Shown: positions 47,010-57,676 of the stretch, piece by piece
Position numbering within the stretch: position 1 is the first letter of the stretch
How the letters are laid out: each line of letters opens with the position of its first letter
NCBI GenBank assembly: GCA_030704615.1
Contig: CM060731.1
Location: 20,894,001 to 20,958,000 of the forward strand
DNA from: Takakia lepidozioides
Taxonomy: Eukaryota > Streptophyta > Takakiopsida > Takakiales > Takakiaceae
DNA: 64,000 bases
Direction of reading: 5' to 3'
Notes under the pieces: generated by a model
What the model saw: only the letters and a program-made list of their open reading frames with translations
The model's database searches: none
Told to the model about the DNA's origin: nothing
Program-made: the position numbers and the translations under genes

Positions 47010-48535
47010 GATGTGCTCCCTCCTCGATCACGGCCTCGTCCCTCTCACCTTCCTACAAGCTGCTGCTTCGTCCTTCGCATCCATGTCCCAGTATAATTGA
47101 GATCTCGTATTGAAACCTACATTTTAAATTTTCCTCTTAAGACCTCGATAATATAGTAATGTTTCTCCAACATATTATTTTATCCCCATTTTATCCCCAT
47201 TATCCAAGTGGCTTTGGAGAGAGGGGCACAGACAGACAGACAGACAAACAGATAGAGAGAGAGAGTAATGTTGGCGGTCTTAAGGATTGCAATGGAGTGC
47301 ACTTGGGTGTAGAATGCAACTGAGGCAGAGTTGGGTTTGAATCGGGCTTGTTGTTGCACTTTGTGAGAAGAGCACTGCATGAATAGGGTCCTAACAGTAG
47401 TACTGTAGCTTTGTTAACGTTTATGTGTGTGTATCTGCGTCCTCAGGAAAAGTTTAGTACCTCAGAGTAATTGTAAGAGACGAGCTAGAGGAAGTAGTAG
47501 AAGAAACCCAATTTTTAGGTTGTGTCCTAAGAAGAATTTGTCTCTTGGTGACTGTGAGATCAGAAAGCTGTCTCATGCGTTAATGCAGTCTTGGGACACG
47601 TTTTGGAAAGCTGTCGATACTGCAGATGGGATTCCATTGTATCTTCGTGTGCTCGTTGTTTATGATGTAATGACTTGGTTTAATTGTCAGTGGAGAGTTT
47701 GTACAGTGGTGAAGTATCATCTTCTCAGCTATCGTACTTGGGGGGACACCTGAAGGACAAAACTATTCACTTCAATGGGTCAATACAGAGCCAACATCTC
47801 ATCTCTGCCAAAGCGGCTGAAGACATTTCCTTCTCCCGGAAGAGGACGGTACAAATTAAGAACCTCTTTTTATCCGCGCACACCACCGACATTAGGCAGA
47901 TATGCACAATGTATGCAATCAGTTCTAAGTAGTTTCTCTGTTTCCCAAAGGTGGATCATGCTCATAATAGGCAGCTTCAATTGAAGCTTGCCCTTCCAAC
48001 AGACTCAAAACAAGCCCCGCAGCACTTCAGTTACAAACGTTTCCGTCAAAATGAAAAACCAAGAACTGGTATAAAATTTCTTACCCTCAAAAACCTCCAG
48101 AAACAGAGGGAACAGAACTTGTCAAACTCCTCTTCCCCGATCCGTAAGTAGAACAGACCAGAGTACAGTGAACCGGGAGCGTACTCACCCTCGAATGTGC
48201 AGGCGCAGGATGCGATGATGGTACAGAACTCAAGCAGCTGTCGGAACCTTCTTCACCCGTATGTCGATCGAGAAACCGAATGCTCTGACTGCTTAGATCA
48301 ACGACGACGCTTAACGCCCGCTGAAGCTGGTTGAACGACGCTAAGTCTGGAATCCGAGGACCTCTCTTCTCTTATCTCGCTCGATCACCCCTTTCTCTTT
48401 GTCTCTTTGCCTCTCGTCTCTGCTCGTGGCTGGTGGCTTGTGTGGTGATGTGAGGCAGGAAGGCAGGCCCCTCTTGTGTGCGTCGATCGCGGCAGCCATG
48501 CACGTCCAGTACTGTTCAAACTAAGCCACCGGCAA
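47010..48535. other. CBP20 upstream region
   Basis: The CBP20 promoter should lie here. A CAGA/GAGA-rich simple repeat sits at 47230-47266. The plus frame 47427-47753 has no recognisable motif. On the minus strand a good donor ('gag|gtgagta') follows 48300-48190, and could belong to an unrecognised exon. Pyrimidine-rich sequence at 48360-48425 resembles a 5' UTR on plus. I cannot support a gene. Confidence 0.3.
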
Positions 48536-48779
48536 TCACCGGTGCAGTGAACGGTCACCCGACTGCCATTCTTTTGCTACCGACCACGCGCACCAACGTA
48601 GGAAGTCCGGTAGGTAGGAAAAGTAGGCCGGCGGATCGAGGGGTGGAACCAATAAGGTAGTAGCCCAGCTTTTCGATGCGGCTGTGAAGCAGCCACCCCA
48701 CCAACTATCTCCCGTCCAGAGTCCCTCTCTCAATGGCTTCTTCTTTTCTTCTTACTAGGGTAGCCTACCCAAGGGTCCA

Positions 48780-49930
48780 GGGTCATCTAAGTCCAAGTGC
48801 AATCCCCTATGTATCTAGTGACCTTCATGTTTTGGAGATCTACGCCTAGGGTAGCCTATGCCATTGGTCCATGTGTAAAGAATTGGAATCTAAGCCAGCC
48901 AAGTGCAATCCCCTATATATCCGTCTCCTATGTCAAGGCCCATGTGTAAATAATTGAAATCTAAACCCAAGCGCAATCTCCTATGTATCCAAGTGTTTCT
49001 CCCATGTAGAGGCCCAAGTGCAATCCCCCGTGCATCAAGAGACACTGCAGTTTGGGAGATGTCATTGTCATTGTTCCCACAAAGTTTTTTTTTTAATAAT
49101 AAATATTAATAAGTTCCATTTTGCTATTTTTGCAATCTCCCCTGTCGAGGTTTCATATATTAAAATATCCACTTTGCTATTTTTCGCAAATTTCCAGCAA
49201 CCAAAAAAAAACAAATACTTGAAATTCCAAATCTCCCACATGAACGGCCAATCACTGCTCCAGGAAAGCCCACTTTGCTATTTTCCCGAATTTCCAACAA
49301 CCCAAAGTATCTAGAGACCTTTATGTTTGGGAGATTTACGCCTAGGGTAGCCTGTGCCACTGGCCCTAGTGTCCAGTGTCATCTAAGTCCAAGTGCAATT
49401 CCCTATGTATCAAAGTGCGTCTCCTATATCTAGGCCCAAATGCAACCTCTATGACGTTGGGCCAAGTTCCAATGTCATCTAAGTCCAAGTGCAATGCTCT
49501 CTATATCCAAGTGCGTCTCCTATGTCGAGGCCCAAATGCGACCTCCTCTAGGGTAGCATATATGCCGTGGGCCCAAGTGTCAAGTGTCATCTAAGTCCAA
49601 ATGTATGATCTTCTATGTATCCCATTGTGTCTCTTATGTCGAGGCCCAATTGCAACCTCTAGGATAGCATGTACTTTTGGCCCATGTGTGAAGAATTGAA
49701 TATGTAAGACCAAGTGCGATTTCCTATCTATCCAATGCGTTTCCTATATTCAGGCCCAAGTGCGACCTCTAGTGTAGCCTATGCCGTTGGCCCATGTGTG
49801 AAGAATTAAAATCTACGTCCAAGTGCAATCTCCTATGTATCCAAGTGTGTCCTATGTCAAGGCCCAAATGCGACCTCTAGGGTAGCCATTGCCATTGGCC
49901 CAAGTGTCCAATGTCATCGTAAGTTTTTTT
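48780..49930 (+). repeat. Degenerate minisatellite inside the TIR element
   Basis: At least eight irregular units share 'aagtgcaatcccctatgtat', 'tctcctatgtcgaggccca' and 'ctagggtagcctatgccgt' with 'ggcccaagtgtc'. Recognisable unit starts fall near 48795, 48901, 48969, 49016, 49391, 49483, 49702 and 49820. A block with 'cactttgctatttttcgcaaatttccagcaacc' is itself repeated around 49170, 49270 and 50020. Confidence 0.75.
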
Positions 49931-49980
49931 CCACAGAGCCTACGACCAGATTTGAACTGGAGACCTTTCCCTTGATATCT
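49925..49980 (-). repeat. tRNA-like 3' half
   Basis: On the minus strand, 'ccagttcaaatctgg' forms a perfect T-arm hairpin with a B-box-like loop. No matching D-arm is visible. It is likely a tRNA or SINE relic within the element. Confidence 0.3.
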
Positions 49981-51303
49981 CTCCCGTCGAGGCTCCAACT
50001 ATTGTCCGGGAATGCCCACTTTGCCATTTTTGCTATTTTTTGTGAATTTCCAGCAACCAAAAGTACTTGGAATTCCACATCTCCCACACCGCAGGTCTAA
50101 AAATCATGAGACCAAGCCCATGCACCCCTCCTCGTCAATGGCTTTCCAAGGCTATCAAGCACTTGGGCTGGGGCTTGGCGGTTTGGGACATCTCAAATCT
50201 ACAAAACAAACAAAACAAAACAAAACAAAACAAACGTCTCGCTTCATATATCGATGTTTTTCTTTTTTAGGGGAAGTCTCGCCCTTCTTTTAAATTCTTC
50301 CCCATTTTGTTTGACCCATGTGGTTCTTGACTCAAATCTTGATTACATTGTTTAATAAATGAAAGTCTCATCTGTTTATGGGTATTTACCAGTGTTGTGC
50401 GGGTCCTGTCTTTTTAAGGAACCCGCAGGATCTGGGTTTGGGTTTTTTTTGGGAGCCTAATCCGGGTTCGGATCCGGGTACAGTACTCTAAATGTTCGTC
50501 CTATGGCACAGACGGATTTATCCGTGCATGTTCTTGAAAGGAGGCCGGAGTCTCAAATATCTTGTGTAGTATAACTACACATTTCTCACATTTCTCATTT
50601 ATTAAACAATATAGTCAAGATTTGAGTCAAGAACCACATTGGTCACCCATTGTGCACTCTATCGACCAACATAGTTACCAAGTGATTGGAATCAAGTGCA
50701 TCCCATTCAACTATAGCAGATATGTACATGTGACAAAGAGAGCTCCACTCCAAGAGGCCGGTACACTAAAAATGGAGTAGCTCTTATATACACCAACTTT
50801 GACCCGAATCTTCACTCTATGTGGCACTGCTATATATGATCTCCGCACAAGATTGACGGAAGATAATAGGAATAATGTAAGAACTTAATGGACACTTGTG
50901 ATCCTTTGGCTCGCCCAAAGGCCACTTACAAGGCAGAATCGGCCAAACACGGCCCCTTCTTTAGTACGTAAAGGTGGACTACTACCTTATTGGTTCCACC
51001 CCTCGATCCGCCGGCCTACTTTTCCTACCTACCGGACGTGGTCGGTAGCAAAAGAATGGCAGTCGGGTGACCGTTCACGGCACCGGTGACCCTCGCTTAC
51101 TTTGTTGCAAGAGAAAAAGTAGTAGTTGCCTGGTGTCGTTGCCCTCCACTACATGTACAGCAAACAGTGATGTTAGTAGATGTCAAACTAAAGACGCGGA
51201 CAACCAGATGGCTAAGCATAAGGAATTGCACAAACCGGATTACGACAGCTGCAAACTGACAACCCCTGGGCAACAGAAGTGGAGGTTGGAGGTCGGAGTT
51301 TAC

Positions 51304-51817
51304 CGCATAGAACCCAGTGTTTCCAGCATCATGTTCGACAGCTTGAGAAAAGTCACAACTATCAACGGCTGCTGTCGACGACATTAGATGAACGTTGTGG
51401 AAACCAGCTGGAAATGTGAAAACTGTCACGGTACAAAATTCAGCATGAGTTCTGCGCAGACATCATCCTTACAATTTGGAGTGGATCAGAATAGCAGAGA
51501 AGCAAGCTTAAAGAAACGCACTCTGGAGGGAGTAAGCCACAGAGTTGAAGAGAAAAAAAGAATAAAACGTCCTCTGGACAATAAAAAATAGCATGAACAG
51601 TGGTCCACGAGAGTATAGCCGAATCACCTAAGATGTCACCAATCTCGATGCTCAGTGCATAGTTTGGTGCACTACCAATTGAAGTATCAAAATCGGTCCA
51701 TCCAGAAGTGTCACCAACAGTAAGTGTTTTGGCACATGTGTGCCGAAAGAAAAAGAAAGATATAAGGCACAGAGTTACAGCGACCGAACACCTTTGTTGG
51801 CTGAAGAGACCAGCCAT
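51304..51817 (-). CDS. Phytocyanin (blue copper-type protein), N-terminal exons only
   Basis: Exon 1 (51817-51628) encodes a signal peptide, MAGLFSQQRCSVAVTLCLIS plus FFFFRHTCA, then the mature start KTLTVGDTSGWTDFD..YALSIEIGDIL. Exon 2 (51422-51304) continues VFTFPAGFHNVHLM and AAVDSCDFSQAVEHDAGN. Together they give 309 nt in phase. This is the first half of a plastocyanin-like domain: strand 1 (TVGD..GW), 'GD.LVF', the copper-site His in FHNV and the first disulfide Cys in DSC. Phytocyanins are secreted or GPI-anchored cell-surface proteins. The second half, with the Cys/His copper motif, is not found further along the minus strand. The TIR element begins at 51089. Instead, a fitting second half lies on the plus strand at 52.56 kb. 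Confidence 0.75.
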
Positions 51818-52561
51818 GATCTAACCTGTGAACAGACAACAAGGATGGTGTTTTAACTGTAAGAAAACGTGTTGAAGTAAGAACCATACCGAGATTATGC
51901 CTAGGGCGGGGGAATTCAGGAAAATCACAGGGAAATCTCAGGGAAACGGAACAATTCGAGCGTGCAACCATGAGCAATCAGAAGCAGTACACCACTTGAG
52001 TTGATTAAAAGTTTGCACTGAGCTGCAACAGGAATTACAGCAGTTGATTCCACAGACATACGTTATTAATATGATAGACTGCCAGGTTATCTGCACATAC
52101 TTCATTCACTAGTTGCACTTCGGATACTTGATAGAACTCATTAAAGCAGATGGAATTGCTGAACCTACCAGGCCTGCCTCACTGACACAGCATTTACAGT
52201 GGAATTCCTGTGAGACCCGAAATATCATTCACAGACTCACTAGCAGACGAGAATAATGGTTCCTTAGTGTCCCATGAAAATCGTAATCTGCTTACCAAAT
52301 GATGTACAACAGAGCCAACCTCACGGCGGTTGAGATGGCATTTTAGCAGCTCTAATTCAACTCGTAAATAGGCTTGATATTTAGCAAATCACAGTTTCTT
52401 TACAAGGTACATACATGTTCTCAAACAAGATTGTAAGATGATCACTCGCAGGAATTCAACCTTCACCCAGATCCTTCCATACATTTGTCCATGAAACCAG
52501 TTGTGGTAAAAATATTCAGGGTTTCTCACATAGCGGATCTACCTGAACGGAGGCAAAAGTA

Positions 52562-53450
52562 TTGGCGTCCTTCAAGCACGGTTTAGTGCTCACACATTGC
52601 AACATCGGTCAGAAATTGGCCATCTCAGTGACTGGAGATGTCACCAGCCCCGCATTTGCGCCTACATCACGGAGCGCTACGGCTCCTACTGTCATCAGTA
52701 CCCCAGCTCCTCCTGCTTCCCAAGGCCCTTCTGTGCCGTTGGCTCCTGCCCCTGGCTTCTCCCCGGGTTCCCCTGCTGTGAGCCCTACCATAGTGCCTGT
52801 ACCGCCTGAGACTGCACCTGCGAATGAGCCAGACTTGGTTAGTTTTTTTCATATTTATTTTTATTTCATTCTATTTATAAAGGGAAACACACCTGGGAGC
52901 GACAGCTCACAAATCAGGCCCCTTGCTAGTGAGAGGAGAAAATAACCTCTTTCACAGTGTGGCGGGTGAGAAATGGGACACCACCCAGGGAAGAGGGTCA
53001 AGTAGCAGATTTGACCCCAGAATCATCTGGGTGGCACTCAGTGCACTAACCAACTGAGCTACTGACTGTTGGTGATTAGTTTGATTTGTTGGAGACTAAG
53101 AACAATTCCCTGTGTTTCGACAAAACTAGCATCTAGAAATGGAGAGTGAGAAAGCTTACTGTAGGATATTGTGTTCAATTTTTCCTGTTGTTTGTTTTCT
53201 TGTACAGGAGGCTGAATTCAGGTTGTATTATCGACAAATTGCATTTTTGGCTCGTGATTGGTGTCACCGTCCTGGCGCTGTGCTGCGCAATCCGGACCCA
53301 GATCTCTACACAGATCTCAACTATATGTTGGATGCGCAGCGATAACTTTCTACAAGCAGGCTTATTTGTACAGGTCTACCGGAATTTATTACGAATTGCA
53401 GCAATCGATCCTCCCTGTCAATATACACACAAAGCTCAAAAGTGAAGTCG
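52562..53450 (+). CDS. Phytocyanin C-terminal exons (copper-site end, Pro-rich stalk, possible membrane tail)
   Basis: The exon ending at 52837 ('gacttg|gttagt') encodes THCNIGQKLAISVTG, the H-C-x2-G-Q-K-L end of a phytocyanin domain. A long Ala/Pro/Ser stalk follows (SPAFAPTSRSATAPTVISTP, PPASQGPSVPLAPAPGFSPG), typical of chimeric arabinogalactan-like phytocyanins. The 5' exon boundary is unclear: an in-frame TGA at 52544 limits it, and possible acceptors lie at 'aaaag' (52555-52559) and 'ttcaag' (52571-52576). After 'ttgtacag' at 53208 the in-phase frame gives EAEFRLYYRQ and stops at 53345. The +1 frame gives KLHFWLVIGVTVLALCCAIR, a plausible membrane helix. No N-terminal half exists upstream on this strand. 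Confidence 0.6.
52925..53065 (-). repeat. tRNA-derived SINE in the phytocyanin intron
   Basis: The minus strand reads 'TAGCTCAGTTGGTTAGTGC' (53061-53043), an excellent polymerase III A-box and D-arm. 'GGGGTCAAATC' (53018-53008), a B-box, follows at tRNA-like spacing. The acceptor ends do not pair, and unrelated sequence continues downstream of the tRNA part. This fits a SINE head rather than a functional tRNA. Confidence 0.55.
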
Positions 53451-53582
53451 TCTGATCACACTACCATAATGTTCATACATTTCCTTATTGCAGATTATAC
53501 ATTACCGAATTTTTTCAGCTACTCAATGTAATTTTATGTGGGTTTCCAGCAGGTCTTGAGGGGATGTAATTATGTCCTTTAA

Positions 53583-54329
53583 CCCTTAAGTTCCCAAGCC
53601 CTTTTTTGACTTTTTACCAATTTTGGGTACCCAGCTGCAGTTGACATACCAAAAAATGAGCCAAGTCCACCGTGCAAATTGTGAGATTATAGCATTGGCC
53701 GGGACCGCAAATATCAGGTCCCAAAGAAAAAGTGAGAAAGAAATTGGTTTGACCAAATCATAACCTAGCTTTATCCAATTTTGCTTGCCCAAAGACCCAC
53801 CATTTCCAAATCAATAGTGGAGTGGCTATGACCCCACTAAATTGCAGGTCCAACTGATTTTTTCACCTATGGTTGCTATGCATGCAATTACATGGGGGTT
53901 GAAATCTCAAAATTGACAAGAGAAAATGTGCCTCCAAATGAAGTACTTTTTTTTCTACAAAAATTTTAAAAGCCAATGGTGGATGTGTGTATGTAATGCT
54001 CACACACCACAAGGTGAAGCGCTTTTTCCAAAATTGCTAATTTTCTGCCAAAAATTGCCTTTGGAGTGCAATCTGTTTTGGGCTTGTTTACCTGCCACGT
54101 CAGCGGTCAACAAACCCTTTTCAGGCCCCAAAACCTAAATAGAGACCTAAGATATTTTTTGTACGTCGTAGCTTTTTTTCTTTTTTTTTTTTTTTTTTTG
54201 CATCATACTCGAGACAAATCCCTTGTCATTAAAGCTTCAGGAGTGGGCCCCATCAGATTAGATCTGCAAAAATTAGGTCGACCTACAAATTCAAAGTGAC
54301 CCCATTCATGTCGCTTGGGAACTTAAGGG
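53583..54329. mobile_element. piggyBac-like non-autonomous element flanked by TTAA
   Basis: The left end 'CCCTTAAGTTCCCAAGC' (53583-53599) and the right end 'GCTTGGGAACTTAAGGG' (54313-54329) are perfect inverted repeats of 17 bases. Each is directly bordered by TTAA (53579-53582 and 54330-54333). A TTAA target and CCC/GGG termini are hallmarks of piggyBac elements. The 747-bp interior has no long ORF but includes a near-unbroken T run at 54173-54199. It is a MITE-like deletion derivative. Confidence 0.8.
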
Positions 54330-54409
54330 TTAATAAAGTTTCCAGGGTCACTGTCCCTGTTCTATTTTTTAAAAAACAAATTATGGAATACCTCCAGAGT
54401 TTTTCTTAA

Positions 54410-54680
54410 TAATTCGGAAAATAGCACGAGTGGCTACAGAGTTTTGCAAAAATTAGGCATATATTATGTTCATCCATTCAAATTAGGACAGAATCATCCA
54501 CATCCATACTTTAATCCATTTATATCATCCATATTTGGTGAATTCATCCATAATTTTTATTTTGTTTTGGAGAAATTTGGCGATTTTATCCATAAAAAAA
54601 AACGGAATTTGCTACGGAATATTCTTTTCTATTTTTTGAGGTCGCCATTTGGCGAAAATTCGCCAAAACAAAAAACGCTG
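54410..54680 (+). repeat. Dispersed repeat, copy 2 (partner at 4860-5140)
   Basis: The sequence matches the first copy over about 270 bases, including the 'ggcgaaaattcgcc' hairpin near the end. It starts about 80 bases after the piggyBac-like element. Confidence 0.75.
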
Positions 54681-54689
54681 AATACCTCT

Positions 54690-55694
54690 CACACTGAGTA
54701 GTATATATATGTAAGTACTCCGGCATGCCATCGTGTCATGTCATGCTATGTATGCATGTCAAGCATGGGCTCATGAGTCATGGTGTGCCTTCCCATGGAT
54801 GGGGCGATCAACGGTTGGAATAGATCTGTGGAGACCCTGGTTGTATATGTGCGTGCGTGTGCGTGCGTTGCGAAAATATTTGTAATACTCTTCTGTCCGC
54901 CCTCCGAGTGTTGTGTGGATTTACGTGCTGAAAATGTGTGGAGTCTTAGCCTGTATGTGTGGGGGGTTTTATCGCATTCGTTTTGTCTTTCTTAGAAAGG
55001 CTGTTGGATCCACACCAAGAAAATACATGAGTAGTTTTTGATTGGTCTTGTTTATGAGAAAGTAGTTCGATTTCCATCTTTTGCTGTCAATTTGTCCCAC
55101 TGACATTTGAGTAATCAGTTCTGAAATCAAACGTTGAGTGATTTGCATTGATTTACTGAGACCACACTCGAGTGACCATTTCTCAGCGGTTTGAGTGTCA
55201 CTTTTGAAATGGAAAATTTTAGCTTCTGAGAAGGATTCTCTGCCGCCTTCGACAAACATTTTTTACGCACTGTCGTCCTCTGTCTCAGATATTATTACTG
55301 CGGAGGAAAATGTGTCTGCATTATCTCATATCCTTCCAACGGCCAGAAGCCTGGTGAGCTCGTATTGAATCTTTCCTCTTGTATGTAAGCTCTCGGAGGG
55401 ATGCTGTAGCGAATTCTAAAATGTCAAATGTACGGTGCTTTGAAGAGAGGTTAGCAGTGTGATCTGTCATCGGAGCATCGTTGGATTGAGTAGAGTATTC
55501 TTGGTTCTGATTCTGCCAAATCTTAGCTGGTCCAGATGCTGTAAAGAATTGTGATATCACAGATATTGCTGTAACTCTCTCCCATATTCGTATGTACACG
55601 AACTGCTTCTCCTTTAACAATGATTTGACCTAGACGATTCATTCAGCAACTTTCTTATTCGTTTCTGCAGAGGTGACTGCCATAAGGAAACGGG
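54690..55694. other. Upstream flank of the cyclophilin gene
   Basis: No protein-coding exon is recognised. A polypyrimidine tract with 'tttctgcag|aggtgac' at 55661-55678 looks like the acceptor of a 5'-UTR intron, so the transcript probably starts well upstream. Confidence 0.4.
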
Positions 55695-57676
55695 ATGGGA
55701 TGTGCACAGAGCTCAAATCCAAAATGCTACTTGGATATAGCAGTAAATGACAAGCTGATAGGACGCTTAGCCATTGAGTTGCGAGCAGACAAGGTTCCTA
55801 AAACAGCAGAGAATTTTCGATGTCTTTGCACTGGCGAAAATGGCAACTCCTACCAAGGGACTAGTATTCATCGCATTGTTCAAGGTTTCATAGCTCAGGT
55901 GAGCTGTATTCTGCTACTTTCTGTCACCAATAAGGCTGGATCTGTAACCTGTGTACAGACCTTCTCTCTGGTGATGAAACAATCCCACATTTTGGGCAGT
56001 GGATGTGCCATGCTAATAGAGTATTTCGAGGCGCTCAGTGTCAGTAGATTTCCGCTGCAAATGTGGTCCAGATTAGGGAACGTCAGAAAAGTCGCTTTTA
56101 CATTGCACCTTAGACTACCACCCGTACATTGAAACAAGCATAGGTTTACTTATCTTAGTAGTGGAGTAATTGACGTGGCCACAAAATATTTTTAGAGATC
56201 ACAGTGGCTCTTCAATGGATTCATATTCCTGACATTGGTCCCCTCAACTGAGTGTGGAAGTGTAGCATGGCCTCTCCACCAATTATCTTGAACTACAGCA
56301 ATTCATGAATGACTTTGTTGGAGATCAAAATGTATGCAAGTTTTGAGAGTTCTTCCATATTTGCTGGCAGGGGGGTGACTGTGGGAAATCAATTTATGGG
56401 AAGAGATTCAATGATGAGAATTTCAAGCTTCTGCATAAGGGCAAGGGAGTGCTCTCAATGGCAAACACGGGGCCCCATACAAATGGTAAACAATGTGCTT
56501 CAATTTCAGGTCACCAAGAGCATAAAAGATTTTGGTTATGCTGGTGCATGGTTCAATAACATCAAAGAATGGCTGCATATTTCTGCTAGATCTATCGAAT
56601 TATGTACCAGTTCTTTTGCGATGAGGGAATGAACAGGGGATGACTACTTTTAACATGACTCATTGTGTGATCTGCATCGGGATCTGCTGACCTGGCAAAC
56701 ACAGAAGATGTCCTGCCTTCACAGGAAGAAATGTGTTCTCTGGCATCTTATCATGGCAAATGGATGCATTGCTAATGCAGTAGCCAGCTGCCATTTTTTG
56801 AGCGAACAAGAAAACTAGTTTCAGAACCCACATTTGTTGCTCTGTTTTCTATTAACTCTCAACTTGTTGTACCCTATTCTCATGATACGAACCATCCTAT
56901 AGTGCTGTCTTTCATTTGCCACTCAGCTTTGCAGAGTTTCCTGACTTCTAAAGCAATCATTCACAAAGCTAACCATCAGCAGAATTCCTCCTCTCTTCAT
57001 GTTTTCTATGATGTGGTTACTTTTTATCTCTCTGTGAGCTGGCCGCTTTGTTCCAGGACATTATTGCTTGAAAGTAGTTGACAAAGTTAGCAGAAACTGG
57101 AAACCTCACTGAAACTTTATCAAGATATCTTCTCCAGTTGCCTGATCAATGCATCTCTAGGATGTAGTCTTCAGAAGTAATGGTAATTGGAATCATTGGC
57201 AGCTATGTTCAGCCTCAGGCCCAGATTGGCAGTGAGTATGTTCATTCTGGTTATGTTCTGCAGGCACACAGTTTTTTATCTCACTGGGGGATTGCTCAGA
57301 GCTAGATGGAAAGCATGTGGTTTTTGGCAAAGTTATTGACGGTATGTATTCTGGACTGTAACGAAAACTATCAACCTGGCAGTAGTTGAACAAGTCTGCT
57401 GGTATTAGGAAAGCACTGTATCTTCCCTCTATTGAACCGCCCATTCTTGGTTTTGGCACTCTAACTTGATACCTGTCGGTTTATATGGATAGTCTCTTTT
57501 ATGTGTAGCTATCCAACTAGTGAGCTCACAAATTCCTGTCTAATCTTGCTATCTGAACAGGGAAAGAAATACTGGAGGCATTGAGTGTATTGGGTACAAC
57601 TGAGGGCCAAACCAAAAAAACAGTTACTATTGTCGACTGTGGAGAGCTCCAACACCGCCAGAGACCCAAGAACTAG
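55695..57676 (+). CDS. Cyclophilin-type peptidyl-prolyl isomerase with N-terminal MGC motif
   Basis: Four exons, 55695-55898, 56371-56485, 57264-57341 and 57561-57676, give 513 nt (170 aa). Cyclophilins catalyse cis-trans isomerisation of prolyl bonds. Blocks are [40 protein letters not shown] then [48 protein letters not shown] and [20 protein letters not shown]. Catalytic Arg60, Phe65, Gln68, Gln109, Phe111 and His124 are present. The cyclosporin-contact Trp of CypA is replaced (Glu119), Met61 of CypA is Ile66, and the loop after GGD is about 7-8 residues short. The start is fixed by an in-frame TAA four codons upstream (55683-55685). The N-terminus MGCAQSS fits N-myristoylation at Gly2 (Ser6) plus acylation at Cys3, so membrane attachment is predicted. 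Confidence 0.9.

Larger units (their letters stand above)
48536..51089. mobile_element. 2.55-kb non-autonomous element with ~125-bp terminal inverted repeats
   Basis: The left end (48536-48663) from 'TCACCGGTGCAGTGAACGG' through 'ggtggaaccaataaggtag' is the inverted copy of 50976-51089. The shared interior includes 'cccgactgccattcttttgc', 'ggtaggaaaagtaggccggc' and 'ggatcgaggggtggaacc'. The left copy has one 15-base insertion ('gcgcaccaacgtaggaa'). No transposase ORF is present. Much of the interior is a minisatellite (48780-49930). No target duplication is obvious. The superfamily is undetermined. Confidence 0.75.

Noticed and set aside
48181-48300. Minus-strand exon ending at a strong GTGAGT donor
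   Set aside because: No conserved protein sequence in any frame and no matching acceptor or downstream exon was found. A single splice-site match is not enough.
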